Part shown: in pieces, positions 25,583 through 33,527 of the stretch
Layout of the letters: the number at the start of each line of letters is the position of its first letter
Position numbering within the stretch: position 1 is the stretch's first letter
Source: Sedimentisphaerales bacterium
GTDB lineage: Bacteria; Planctomycetota; Phycisphaerae; Sedimentisphaerales; Anaerobacaceae
Assembly: GCA_016934255.1 (NCBI GenBank)
Contig: JAFGTG010000118.1
Location: forward strand, 1 to 47,477
DNA length: 47,477 bases
Direction of reading: 5' to 3'
Notes under the pieces: generated by a model
The model's input: the letters and a program-made list of their open reading frames with translations, nothing else
What the model was told of the DNA's origin: nothing
The model's database searches: none
Made by a program: the position numbers and the translations under genes

Positions 25583-27289
25583 ATGAACAAAGCTACTATA
25601 ATTCTTCGTGCGGTCATTCTTATCGTCAGTATTGCCGCTGTCGGATTGGCGAAGACGTACGACGTAATCATTACTTCCGGAGATATCTATGACGGCTCCG
25701 GCCAAGCCGCATACGTCGCGGATATTGGAATCAAGGACGGTTATATCGAGGCCATCGGGCAACTCGACGCCGATGCAGACGTCGTGATCAACGCCAAAGG
25801 ACTCGCCGTCGCTCCGGGTTTTATTAATATGCTGAGCTGGTCCAACGAATCGCTTATCGAAGATGGGCGATCCCTGGGAGAGATTCGCCAGGGTGTGACG
25901 CTTGAAGTGCTGGGCGAAGGCTCGTCCATGGGACCTTTGAACGAGGCGATGAAACGGGACATGCAAGCGTCTCAGGGGGATATTAAATATCCCGTCGAAT
26001 GGACAACGCTCGGGGAATATCTCGAATATCTTGTCGAAAGAGGCGTTTCCCCCAACGTTGCGTCTTTTATCGGTGCAGCAACGGTTCGCGTCCATACCAT
26101 CGGATACGGAGACCAACGCCCGACGGCCGGGCAACTTAAACAGATGCGGGAGCTGGTTGCACAAGCAATGCGAGAAGGCGCCGTCGGTGTCAGTTCGGCG
26201 CTGATTTATGCGCCGGGCGTTTATGCTCAAACGGACGAGCTCATTGCTTTGGCGGAAGTAGCAAGTCAATATAACGGAATGTATATTTCACACATTCGCA
26301 GCGAGGGTAATAGCCTGCTGGAAGCGTTGGATGAAATGATAGAGATCGCGCGAAAGGCTAATGTATCAGCGGAGCTGTATCATATGAAAGCCGCCGGGCA
26401 GTCGAACTGGCATAAGCTGGATGCGATGATCGAAAGGATCGAAAAGGCCCGGGCCGAGGGGCTGAGAATTACGGCCGATATGTACACCTACACCGCTGCG
26501 GCTACCGGTCTCGATGCCGCGATGCCGCCCTGGGTGCAGGCCGGGGGACATCGGGCATGGGTGATGCGGCTGAAAAATCCACAAATCCGACGGCGGGTCG
26601 TTAAAGAAATGTCCACGCCGACGGACGAATGGGAGAATCTGTATCTTCTGGCCGGGTCGCCGGACAAGGTTCTCCTGGTCGAATTCAAGAACGAAAAACT
26701 CAGGCACCTCATCGGCAAAACACTCGCCGAAGTCGCGAATATGAGAGGCACATCGCCAGCGGAAACGGCGATCGACCTGGTCATCGAAGACGACAGCCGG
26801 GTGGGCACGGTTTACTTTCTCATGTCGGAAGAGAATGTGAAAAAGCAGATCACCCAACCCTGGGTGAGCTTTTGCTCGGACGCCGCATCCCGCGCCACTG
26901 AGGGCGTGTTCCTCAAGTCGAATCCGCACCCGCGCGCCTACGGCAACTTCGCCCGGCTGCTCGGTAAATACGTACGTGAGGAAAAGGTTATCCCGCTGGC
27001 CGAGGCGATCCGGCGACTCACGTCGCTACCGGCGGACAATCTCAAGCTCGACCGACGGGGTCGACTTCAGAAGGGCTACTATGCAGACATCGTCGTTTTC
27101 GATCCGGAGACTATTACGGACCACGCCACGTTTGAGAAACCCCATCAGTATTCCACGGGCGTCATCCACGTCTTCGTCAACGGGACACAGGTGCTCAAAA
27201 ACGGCGAGCACACGGGCGACAAGCCCGGCCAGGTCGTTCGAGGACCGGGATGGAGGTTAAGAGCTAAAGCACTAAATCCTAATTTCTAA
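25583..27289 (+). CDS. D-aminoacylase-like amidohydrolase lacking the HxH motif, secreted
   Basis: 568 aa; AAAGGAG upstream, and a signal peptide spans about 1-23. The overall sequence is that of N-acyl-D-amino-acid deacylases: Y-D-V-I-I-T-S-G-D-I-Y-D-G-S-G at the start, S-H-I-R-S-E-G, Y-H-M-K-A-A-G, F-C-S-D-A-A-S-R and the C-terminal G-Y-Y-A-D-I-V-V-F-D-P. At the first metal site, where the family has P-G-F-I-D-x-H-x-H, this protein reads P-G-F-I-N-M-L-S-W (78-86), and the usual G-N-C-G-F-S cysteine block reads G-E-G-S-S-M. Either it uses one metal with other ligands or it is not a deacylase. The last residues (A-K-A-L-N-P-N-F) come from a dispersed repeat. Confidence 0.8.
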   Translation: MNKATIILRAVILIVSIAAVGLAKTYDVIITSGDIYDGSGQAAYVADIGIKDGYIEAIGQLDADADVVINAKGLAVAPGFINMLSWSNESLIEDGRSLGEIRQGVTLEVLGEGSSMGPLNEAMKRDMQASQGDIKYPVEWTTLGEYLEYLVERGVSPNVASFIGAATVRVHTIGYGDQRPTAGQLKQMRELVAQAMREGAVGVSSALIYAPGVYAQTDELIALAEVASQYNGMYISHIRSEGNSLLEALDEMIEIARKANVSAELYHMKAAGQSNWHKLDAMIERIEKARAEGLRITADMYTYTAAATGLDAAMPPWVQAGGHRAWVMRLKNPQIRRRVVKEMSTPTDEWENLYLLAGSPDKVLLVEFKNEKLRHLIGKTLAEVANMRGTSPAETAIDLVIEDDSRVGTVYFLMSEENVKKQITQPWVSFCSDAASRATEGVFLKSNPHPRAYGNFARLLGKYVREEKVIPLAEAIRRLTSLPADNLKLDRRGRLQKGYYADIVVFDPETITDHATFEKPHQYSTGVIHVFVNGTQVLKNGEHTGDKPGQVVRGPGWRLRAKALNPNF

Positions 27290-27340
27290 ATCCTGAACAA
27301 ATACTAATGATCAAAATTCATAATACAAAACGATCAGATA
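27271..27340. repeat. A/T-rich 'ctaaatcctaatttctaaatcctgaac' type dispersed repeat
   Basis: The stretch contains a short internal direct repeat (taaatcct twice, at 27273 and 27287) and reads like the simple A/T-rich repeats scattered between genes in many planctomycete and candidate-phylum genomes. It begins inside the 3' end of the aminoacylase-like gene and supplies its stop codon. Only one copy is in the window, so assignment rests on resemblance. Confidence 0.45.
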
Positions 27341-27396
27341 GCAAGCCAGGTTGCACTTCGTGTTTCGAACCAAAGAGTCCTGATAGGAGAGAAGAA

Positions 27397-28689
27397 ATGA
27401 AAGGAATGAATCTGATTATTGTCGGACTATCGCTCATTTTCACCATTGCGGCTTTTGGGGGTGAATCCGGAAAAATTCCCGTTTCAGACCATTTCAATGT
27501 TCGTGATTATGGCGCAGCAGGGGATGGACGAACGGATGACACCGATGCATTTCAAAAAGCGCTAGATGTAGCGGGCCAGGCCGGCGGTGGAATAGTACTC
27601 GCCCCTCGCGGAAATTATCTTTTCAAAGGTCACTTGAATATACCCAACGCTGTGACATTGGCGGGTATCTGGCAATCCGTCCCGGCCCATAACGGGATAC
27701 GCAACCCAGGTCTTCCCAAACCGACAGACGACGGCACAACGTTTCTGATTACGGGCAGCGCCAATAAAGAGGACGGACCCGCCTTTATCACGCTCAACAC
27801 GAACAGTACGCTGAAGGGCGTCGTGCTTTATTACCCTGAGCAAAACGTGAACGACGTGCCCAAGCCCTATCCCTGGGCCATCGCCATGCGAGGCAAAAAC
27901 CCGGCCGTCCTTGCGGTCGAGATGCTCAATCCGTACAACGGCATCGACGCCACGCGGAACGAACGTCACCTGATCCGCGACGTTCACGGCCAGCCCCTTC
28001 GACGAGGGATTCTGGTCGATTCCATCTATGACATCGGGCGCATCGAAAACGTGCATTTCAATCCCTGGTGGAGCATGAAACCAAAGCTGTTTCAATGGCA
28101 GATGAAGAACGGCGAGGCGTTTATTTTCGGCAAGTCCGATTGGCAATACGTTTTCAACACATTTTGTTTCGGCTACAACATCGGGTACAAATTCATCCGT
28201 AGCAAAGGGGGCGTCTGCAACGGCAATTTTCTCGGCATCGGCGCCGATGATTGCTACACGGCCCTGGTCGTCGAGCAATGCGCCCCTTACGGGCTGTTGA
28301 TTACGAACGGCGAATTCGTTTCCTTCCACGGGCCGGACCCGACAATGATTGAAATCATGGAGACCAATACGGGGAGTATCCGCTTCTCGAATTGCGCGTT
28401 TTGGGGGCCGTGCAACCAGATCGCCAAGATCGCCGGGACGGGAACGACCGGCTTTGCGGATTGCACGTTCGTTCAATGGGGCGGCAAAGAGAAAAACCGA
28501 CCGGCGATCCAGGCTCAAAACGGCACCGTGCTCATCCGGGGATGCGAGTTTCGGCAGGGCCGACCGCATATCCAACTCGGCAAAGATGTCCGCCGGGCCG
28601 TCGTAACCGGCAATGTATTCACAGGACCAAAACAGATCACCAATGAATCTGAGGGCAATATACAAATCGCATTGAATGTCAGCGATTAA
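27397..28689 (+). CDS. Pectate-lyase-superfamily (right-handed beta-helix) secreted protein
   Basis: 430 aa from the ATG at 27397 (AGGAG 7 nt upstream; an earlier in-frame start at 27307 lies in repeat DNA). A signal peptide spans about 1-24. The mature N-terminus shows F-N-V-R-D-Y-G-A-A-G-D-G-R-T-D-D-T-D-A-F, the signature of the pectate lyase superfamily / GH28-like beta-helix proteins, followed by A-P-R-G-N-Y-L-F. Later turns (N-T-G-S-I-R-F-S-N-C-A-F, then V-L-I-R-G-C-E-F) are typical helix coils. No clear GH28 catalytic Asp triad is visible, so it may be a lyase, an epimerase-like enzyme or a binding protein. Polysaccharide is the likely ligand. Confidence 0.8.
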   Translation: MKGMNLIIVGLSLIFTIAAFGGESGKIPVSDHFNVRDYGAAGDGRTDDTDAFQKALDVAGQAGGGIVLAPRGNYLFKGHLNIPNAVTLAGIWQSVPAHNGIRNPGLPKPTDDGTTFLITGSANKEDGPAFITLNTNSTLKGVVLYYPEQNVNDVPKPYPWAIAMRGKNPAVLAVEMLNPYNGIDATRNERHLIRDVHGQPLRRGILVDSIYDIGRIENVHFNPWWSMKPKLFQWQMKNGEAFIFGKSDWQYVFNTFCFGYNIGYKFIRSKGGVCNGNFLGIGADDCYTALVVEQCAPYGLLITNGEFVSFHGPDPTMIEIMETNTGSIRFSNCAFWGPCNQIAKIAGTGTTGFADCTFVQWGGKEKNRPAIQAQNGTVLIRGCEFRQGRPHIQLGKDVRRAVVTGNVFTGPKQITNESEGNIQIALNVSD

Positions 28690-28765
28690 ACGTTTCTGAA
28701 GATGTGCCGCGCACACCCTACCGAAAAGATATGCCCATTGAACACAATACGGATATGTATTTCCC

Positions 28766-28794
28766 TTGTTTGTCTCCTTCACGTATGGTAAGAT
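28766..28794 (+). promoter_or_regulatory. Putative sigma-70 promoter of the first pseudopilin
   Basis: TTGTTT (28766-28771), 17-bp spacer, TAAGAT (28789-28794), located 42 bp before the ATG. Spacing is ideal and both hexamers match the consensus at four positions each. Confidence 0.45.
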
Positions 28795-28836
28795 ATTGAT
28801 GGACTTTGGTTCTACCCGTTTAGGTGGAGACGTGTT

Positions 28837-29655
28837 ATGAATAAGCGAAAAGGTTTTACCCTCATCGAGTTATTGGTCGTCATCGCTATCATCGCCCTGC
28901 TGCTGGCCATCCTGATGCCGGCGTTACAACGCGTCAGACAACAAGCCCGAGGCGTCGCCTGTCTCAGCCGGCTCAAACAATGGGGCTTATTCTTTGCGCT
29001 TTACGCCGAAGATCACGACGGACGATTCATGCAAGGCCATACGGCCCAACCCCAAGCCAATCGATGGGTCAGCGCCCTCGGGAGCTACTACAAATGGGAT
29101 GACGAAATAACCTGCTGTCCGAATGCGACAAAACCGTGGGTGGATATCAACGGCATTACGGAGGGGGCCGAGGGAACAGACGTCGGCGTGACGATGGCCT
29201 GGGGCTATATGAACCAGGACCATTGGCTCAAGCCAATAAAGGGAAGTTACGGGATCAACGGCTATTGCGTGGATATCCAGGCGGGCGCAGAACCCCGAGG
29301 CGAGGCATCCTGGTACTGGCGTGGGCCGAATGTAGCCGGCGCCGCCTACGTTCCCTTATTCCTCGGCGCCCAGCGCTATAACGGCGTCGTGGACTCGGTC
29401 GATGAACCTCCGGCCTTCGACGGCCAGGGATGGTCCGAAGGCGGCGGCGGACGAATGCTACGCTACTGCCTGAACCGGCACAACGGATTCGTGAACGGAC
29501 TGTTCCTGGACTTTTCGACCAAGAAGATCGGGCTGAAAGAATTGTGGGTATTCAAATGGCATCGTCTGTACGACATCAGCGGTCCCTGGACCACGGCGGG
29601 CGGATGTCAATCCACCGACTGGCCCGAATGGATGAGAGGATTCAAAGATTATTGA
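28837..29655 (+). CDS. Pseudopilin-like protein with prepilin cleavage site (DUF1559-like)
   Basis: 272 aa with GGTGGAG upstream. The N-terminus [15 protein letters not shown] is a type IV/type II prepilin signal: cleavage after G6, then N-methylation of F7. The C-terminal part contains [17 protein letters not shown], a variant of the H-x9-D-G motif of PVC pseudopilins, with DF in place of DG. It ends in L-K-E-L-W-x-F-K-W-H-R-L-Y and W-P-E-W-M. A second copy with the same ending is encoded at 30816-31583. These proteins are exported, membrane-tethered by their helix, and may bind or present substrate. A GH43-like gene follows 30 nt downstream. Confidence 0.88.
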   Translation: MNKRKGFTLIELLVVIAIIALLLAILMPALQRVRQQARGVACLSRLKQWGLFFALYAEDHDGRFMQGHTAQPQANRWVSALGSYYKWDDEITCCPNATKPWVDINGITEGAEGTDVGVTMAWGYMNQDHWLKPIKGSYGINGYCVDIQAGAEPRGEASWYWRGPNVAGAAYVPLFLGAQRYNGVVDSVDEPPAFDGQGWSEGGGGRMLRYCLNRHNGFVNGLFLDFSTKKIGLKELWVFKWHRLYDISGPWTTAGGCQSTDWPEWMRGFKDY

Positions 29656-29685
29656 CAACGTCGCTCCGGCGTCTTTTTCACTTGT

Positions 29686-30723
29686 ATGTCCATGAACCTA
29701 TTCCACATGACGACACTTTTCGCAATCCTGGCGGTTAGCTCGCCGGCGGTCCCTCCTTTAAAAACTCCGGACTTCCCTGAATTGAAGTTGCTCCAGGAAC
29801 CGGTGATGTATTACACCGATACGTCATACGGACGAGCGTTTGCCAAAGATCCGGACGTCGTGCATTTCAAAGATCGTTACCTGATGTACTATACGATCCA
29901 TCGCGGGAAACAAGGGATTGCGGTCGGCATCGCGCAAAGCAGCAACCTAAAACACTGGACCAAAGTCGGCGAGATTCTACCGGCCGCCGAGTACGAGACA
30001 AAAGGACTTGGCGCCCCGGGAGCGATTGTTTTGCAGGGTAAGGTCCATCTCTTCTACCAATCGTACGGAAACGGGCGAAGGGATGCGATCTGTCACGCTG
30101 TATCCGATGACGGTATCCACTTTGTTCGCAACGAAACGAATCCGATCTTCCGACCGACGGGCGAGTGGAATTGCGGCCGGGCGATTGACGCCGATGTGAT
30201 CGAGCATGAAAACCGCCTGTTGCTCTATTGTGCGACGCGCGATCCGCAAATGAAAGTGCAGATGTTGGTCGTCGCGGTGGCGCCGCTCCATTCCAGCTAT
30301 AACCGCGACTGCTGGACACAATTGTGCGATACATCCATCCTTAAGCCGGAGCTTCCCTGGGAAAAGAGATGTATCGAGGCGCCTTCGGTGTGCAAGCATG
30401 AAAACCGGTTATATCTGTTCTATGCGGGTGCGTATAATAATGAGCCGCAACAGATCGGTTGCGCCGTGAGTGACGATGGCGTTCGCTGGGAGCGCCTTTC
30501 GAAACTCCCGCTTCTGCCGAACGGACTGGACGGAGAATGGAATTCGAGCGAATCGGGGCATCCAGGCGTTTTCGAAGATGATGACGGCCAACAGTATTTG
30601 TTCTTCCAGGGCAATAACGACAACGGTGCAACGTGGTACCTGTCCAAAATGAAAGTCGGCTGGGAAGGTGACGAGCCATGCCTGATTCGCCCCAAAGACG
30701 GCACCGTGTTTCGGCTTAGGTAG
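29686..30723 (+). CDS. GH43-like five-bladed propeller glycosidase, exported
   Basis: 345 aa; a weak signal peptide (about residues 1-22) and no strong ribosome site, so the start could also be the next in-frame ATG at 29692. The blades contain the three acidic positions expected of clan GH-F/J-type propellers: K-D-P-D near residue 55 (base), A-I-D-A-D (transition-state Asp) and C-I-E-A-P-S (acid Glu). The W-x-x-x-x-x-I/L and Y-L-M/F-Y-Y strands repeat as in GH43, GH32 and GH130. Activity is probably on arabinosides, xylosides or related glycans, with the substrate unknown. The gene sits between two paralogous pseudopilins. Confidence 0.75.
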   Translation: MSMNLFHMTTLFAILAVSSPAVPPLKTPDFPELKLLQEPVMYYTDTSYGRAFAKDPDVVHFKDRYLMYYTIHRGKQGIAVGIAQSSNLKHWTKVGEILPAAEYETKGLGAPGAIVLQGKVHLFYQSYGNGRRDAICHAVSDDGIHFVRNETNPIFRPTGEWNCGRAIDADVIEHENRLLLYCATRDPQMKVQMLVVAVAPLHSSYNRDCWTQLCDTSILKPELPWEKRCIEAPSVCKHENRLYLFYAGAYNNEPQQIGCAVSDDGVRWERLSKLPLLPNGLDGEWNSSESGHPGVFEDDDGQQYLFFQGNNDNGATWYLSKMKVGWEGDEPCLIRPKDGTVFRLR

Positions 30724-30741
30724 AGCAATGTGAGATTTGCC

Positions 30742-30770
30742 TTGATTCAGCGCTCGGAAAATGTTATTTT
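30742..30770 (+). promoter_or_regulatory. Putative sigma-70 promoter of the second pseudopilin
   Basis: TTGATT (30742-30747), 17-bp spacer, TATTTT (30765-30770), 45 bp before the ATG. This is almost the same geometry as the promoter proposed for the first pseudopilin. Confidence 0.42.
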
Positions 30771-30815
30771 GAATCTGTAAACAGCTTTTGACACCTGGAT
30801 TTCAGGAGCAGTGAT

Positions 30816-31583
30816 ATGGACAAGCGAAAAGCATTCACCCTGATAGAACTCTTAGTCGTCATCGCCATTATCGCCCTGCTGCTGGCCATCCTGCTGCCGT
30901 CGCTTCGCAGTGCGAAGAACCAGGCGAGAGCCGTCATGTGCAAATCGAATCTCAATCAGTGGGGCAAATTATTCTACCTTTACGCCCACGATAACGACAG
31001 CAAGTTCATGGTATGGAATGAGTCCAGCGCCGCGGGCGGCGGCACCTGGATCGTCCCGATGCTGCCCTATTACGAAGCAGGCGGCGAAAAGGCGCGGCTC
31101 TGTCCGATGGCGACGAAAACGGAAGAAGAAGGCGAAACGGTTCCCGCTCGAATGGCCTGGGACTGCGAAATCGGCGAGAAGATCCATAAAAACAGCTACG
31201 GGATTAACAACTGGTGCTACGACCTGCGTCCCGGCGTGACCACGGTTTGGGGATTGACGCAGGCGGATCGCCGATCCTGGCGACGCATCGATGCGAAACA
31301 AACGGCCCGGATACCGATGTTCCTGGAGTGCTGGCGATGGGGAGGCGGTCCGACCACGCGAAGCGACGAGGCCCCACCGGATGAAGAAGTTCGACATAAC
31401 ACGGGTTTCGGACGCTATTGCATGAACCGCCATGCTTATACGATTCACGTCTGCATGATGGACGGCTCCGTGGACCGGGTGAAGCTGAAAGCACTCTGGG
31501 ACTTGAAGTGGCACCGAACCTATACGATGGTGGACCCGCTGCCGCAATGGCCCGAATGGATGGTCAATCTGCCGGGATCGTAG
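30816..31583 (+). CDS. Pseudopilin-like protein (H-X9-DG type), second copy
   Basis: 255 aa; AGGAG before the ATG. The N-terminus [15 protein letters not shown] is a prepilin signal with Ala rather than Gly at -1, which prepilin peptidases usually accept. The C-terminal region has [16 protein letters not shown], the H-x9-D-G motif. It then has [13 protein letters not shown] and W-P-E-W-M, the same ending as the copy encoded at 28837-29655, which indicates duplication. The middle parts differ, so they probably bind different partners. The next gene begins 4 nt after its stop. Confidence 0.88.
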   Translation: MDKRKAFTLIELLVVIAIIALLLAILLPSLRSAKNQARAVMCKSNLNQWGKLFYLYAHDNDSKFMVWNESSAAGGGTWIVPMLPYYEAGGEKARLCPMATKTEEEGETVPARMAWDCEIGEKIHKNSYGINNWCYDLRPGVTTVWGLTQADRRSWRRIDAKQTARIPMFLECWRWGGGPTTRSDEAPPDEEVRHNTGFGRYCMNRHAYTIHVCMMDGSVDRVKLKALWDLKWHRTYTMVDPLPQWPEWMVNLPGS

Positions 31584-31587
31584 CGAA

Positions 31588-33519
31588 ATGGATGCCCGAC
31601 TAATCCATCGCTCATATTTATCTCTAATCGCTGGCATTATCTTCTGTTTGATCGCAACGCCGACATTGTTCGCCCGCGTGACATGCATCCGGTTGACCTG
31701 CGACCACATCGCAGATACGACCGATCTCAAACGCTTTCGGCAATTTCACCAATGGAAGGATAAAACCGGAAATGAACTGGCGCTCGCCATCTGGAAGTAC
31801 CTTAGCGATTATGAGACGGGCCTGTATCATTTTAACGAAATCCTCGAAGGGCCGGACCCGTTCGACGAATACGCGACGGTGCGCGATCCGTTGAAGATAC
31901 TCAATACGTACAACATGGCCTATTGCGGCATTTTTGGCCCGGTCACGGACGGCATCTTCCAGGGCGTCGGTTTTACCCGGGGACGCTCCTTCGGGCTCGT
32001 GGCCTGGAACCATTGCGCCACCGAGGTTTGGTACGACAATGCGTGGCATTATTTCGACGTCGATGTGCGAGGCGCGCTTGTCCGGCCGGACGGCATCGTC
32101 GCCGGCCTCGCCGAGGCACAAAGCAATCGCGATCTTTGGACCAATCCGCCTTCGAACATCACGCCCTTCTTCCCGAAAGATCCGGACAAAGCGAAGATTT
32201 TCGATATCTACAAAGACAGCGACGTGTATTTCTATTATCGATGGTTCGAGGCCGGCCACACAATGGATTTCTATCTGCGAAGAGGCGAATCGTTCACGCG
32301 CTTCTGGACGCCCCAGGGCGGATGCTGGAACCACCAGCCGCGCTATGCCAAAACGAAATGGATCCGGAATCTCATCGAACAGAAACCGCGGGGTCCCAAG
32401 CCGAACCATCGTGAATTTACGCCGTGGAATCACGGTAATGGGCTTTTCGACTACCAACCTATACTGACGAAGAACTCGACAGATTTTGCAGATGGTTATT
32501 ACGACGTCAAGAACCTCCGACCGGGAAAGAACGGCCTCGAAATCATCCGGTCCGGCCAAGCCGAAGTGACATTCGAGGTCTTTACGCCCTATATCATCGT
32601 CCCGAAGATCAACGACCTCGACGATCCGAACGATGATTGCGAAGCCTCCGTAGTGACTGTGAACGGTCCCAAACCCGTTGAAGTATGGATATCTCTGGAC
32701 CATGGCCTGTCATGGCTGGCCGCCGGAAAGACTCAATCTTCTCTCGACCTGACGCCCTTCGTCAAAAAGACATATGGGTATCTTCTAAAGCTCAAAACTT
32801 CGGGGGCCGCAGGTTTAACCGCCATTAACTTTTTAAACATTAAAACCTGGGTTCAGGTCGCGCCGACGAGTCTGCCGGCTCTTAAAAAAGGTAAGACAAG
32901 GTTTCACTATGATATCGGTGATCGCTATAACCAACAGACGATCCCCATGCTCGTGAAACCAAACACCGCCGATCCGGAAGACCTAAAAAAGTACGCACTC
33001 AAAATGCCAAACGATTACGATCCGAATCGTCACACGTGCCGGATACGCGGTGAGTTCATCGTGCGGTTAACCGCCCCGCCGGGCATGAAGATAGCATGGT
33101 TTACTATCGGTGGAACCTTTCGCACGGAACAGGGCGAGTATGCGAAGAACACCGACAACCGCATCGCCTATGCCATCAATAACCCTAAAGGTTTTCAGGA
33201 AATCTACCGATCCGACGTGCCCACATGGGTCAACCACTGGCGGTACAACTGGGACGGTGACGTTGTTTTATCCGAGCCGGCGAATGAGGTTTTTGTTAAA
33301 TACACAGCCCATACCGGCCTCAACACCATTCGCGCCTGCCTGCACCTGCTGCCGGAGCGTCTGCCGGACAGAAACATTAATATCACACACACTTATCGCA
33401 TCGACGGCCAATTGAAACAAACTGAGAATATGTTCACCGGTCCAGCAACCTATACGATTGAATGCGCCGGCGAACCTGAGAACGTCTCCGTAACACTTGA
33501 GGCGCCTCATGGAGAATAA
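31588..33519 (+). CDS. Secreted transglutaminase-like protein with C-terminal beta domains
   Basis: 643 aa; starts 4 nt after the second pseudopilin, so they are surely co-transcribed. A signal peptide covers about residues 1-29. Residues 105-162 look like a transglutaminase/cysteine-protease core: C113 in N-M-A-Y-C-G-I-F-G, H142 in W-N-H-C-A-T-E-V-W and D157 in W-H-Y-F-D-V-D. After a linker, several beta-strand-rich stretches follow (around 330-640), probably sandwich domains for binding. I cannot tell whether it cleaves, cross-links or only binds. It is transcribed convergently with the gene 8 bp downstream. Confidence 0.65.
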   Translation: MDARLIHRSYLSLIAGIIFCLIATPTLFARVTCIRLTCDHIADTTDLKRFRQFHQWKDKTGNELALAIWKYLSDYETGLYHFNEILEGPDPFDEYATVRDPLKILNTYNMAYCGIFGPVTDGIFQGVGFTRGRSFGLVAWNHCATEVWYDNAWHYFDVDVRGALVRPDGIVAGLAEAQSNRDLWTNPPSNITPFFPKDPDKAKIFDIYKDSDVYFYYRWFEAGHTMDFYLRRGESFTRFWTPQGGCWNHQPRYAKTKWIRNLIEQKPRGPKPNHREFTPWNHGNGLFDYQPILTKNSTDFADGYYDVKNLRPGKNGLEIIRSGQAEVTFEVFTPYIIVPKINDLDDPNDDCEASVVTVNGPKPVEVWISLDHGLSWLAAGKTQSSLDLTPFVKKTYGYLLKLKTSGAAGLTAINFLNIKTWVQVAPTSLPALKKGKTRFHYDIGDRYNQQTIPMLVKPNTADPEDLKKYALKMPNDYDPNRHTCRIRGEFIVRLTAPPGMKIAWFTIGGTFRTEQGEYAKNTDNRIAYAINNPKGFQEIYRSDVPTWVNHWRYNWDGDVVLSEPANEVFVKYTAHTGLNTIRACLHLLPERLPDRNINITHTYRIDGQLKQTENMFTGPATYTIECAGEPENVSVTLEAPHGE

Positions 33520-33527
33520 CAACGTCC

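Noticed and set aside
27562-28782. Long minus-strand frame of 406 codons
   Set aside because: It is a shadow of the beta-helix gene on the plus strand, which has a signal peptide, ribosome site and recognised fold.
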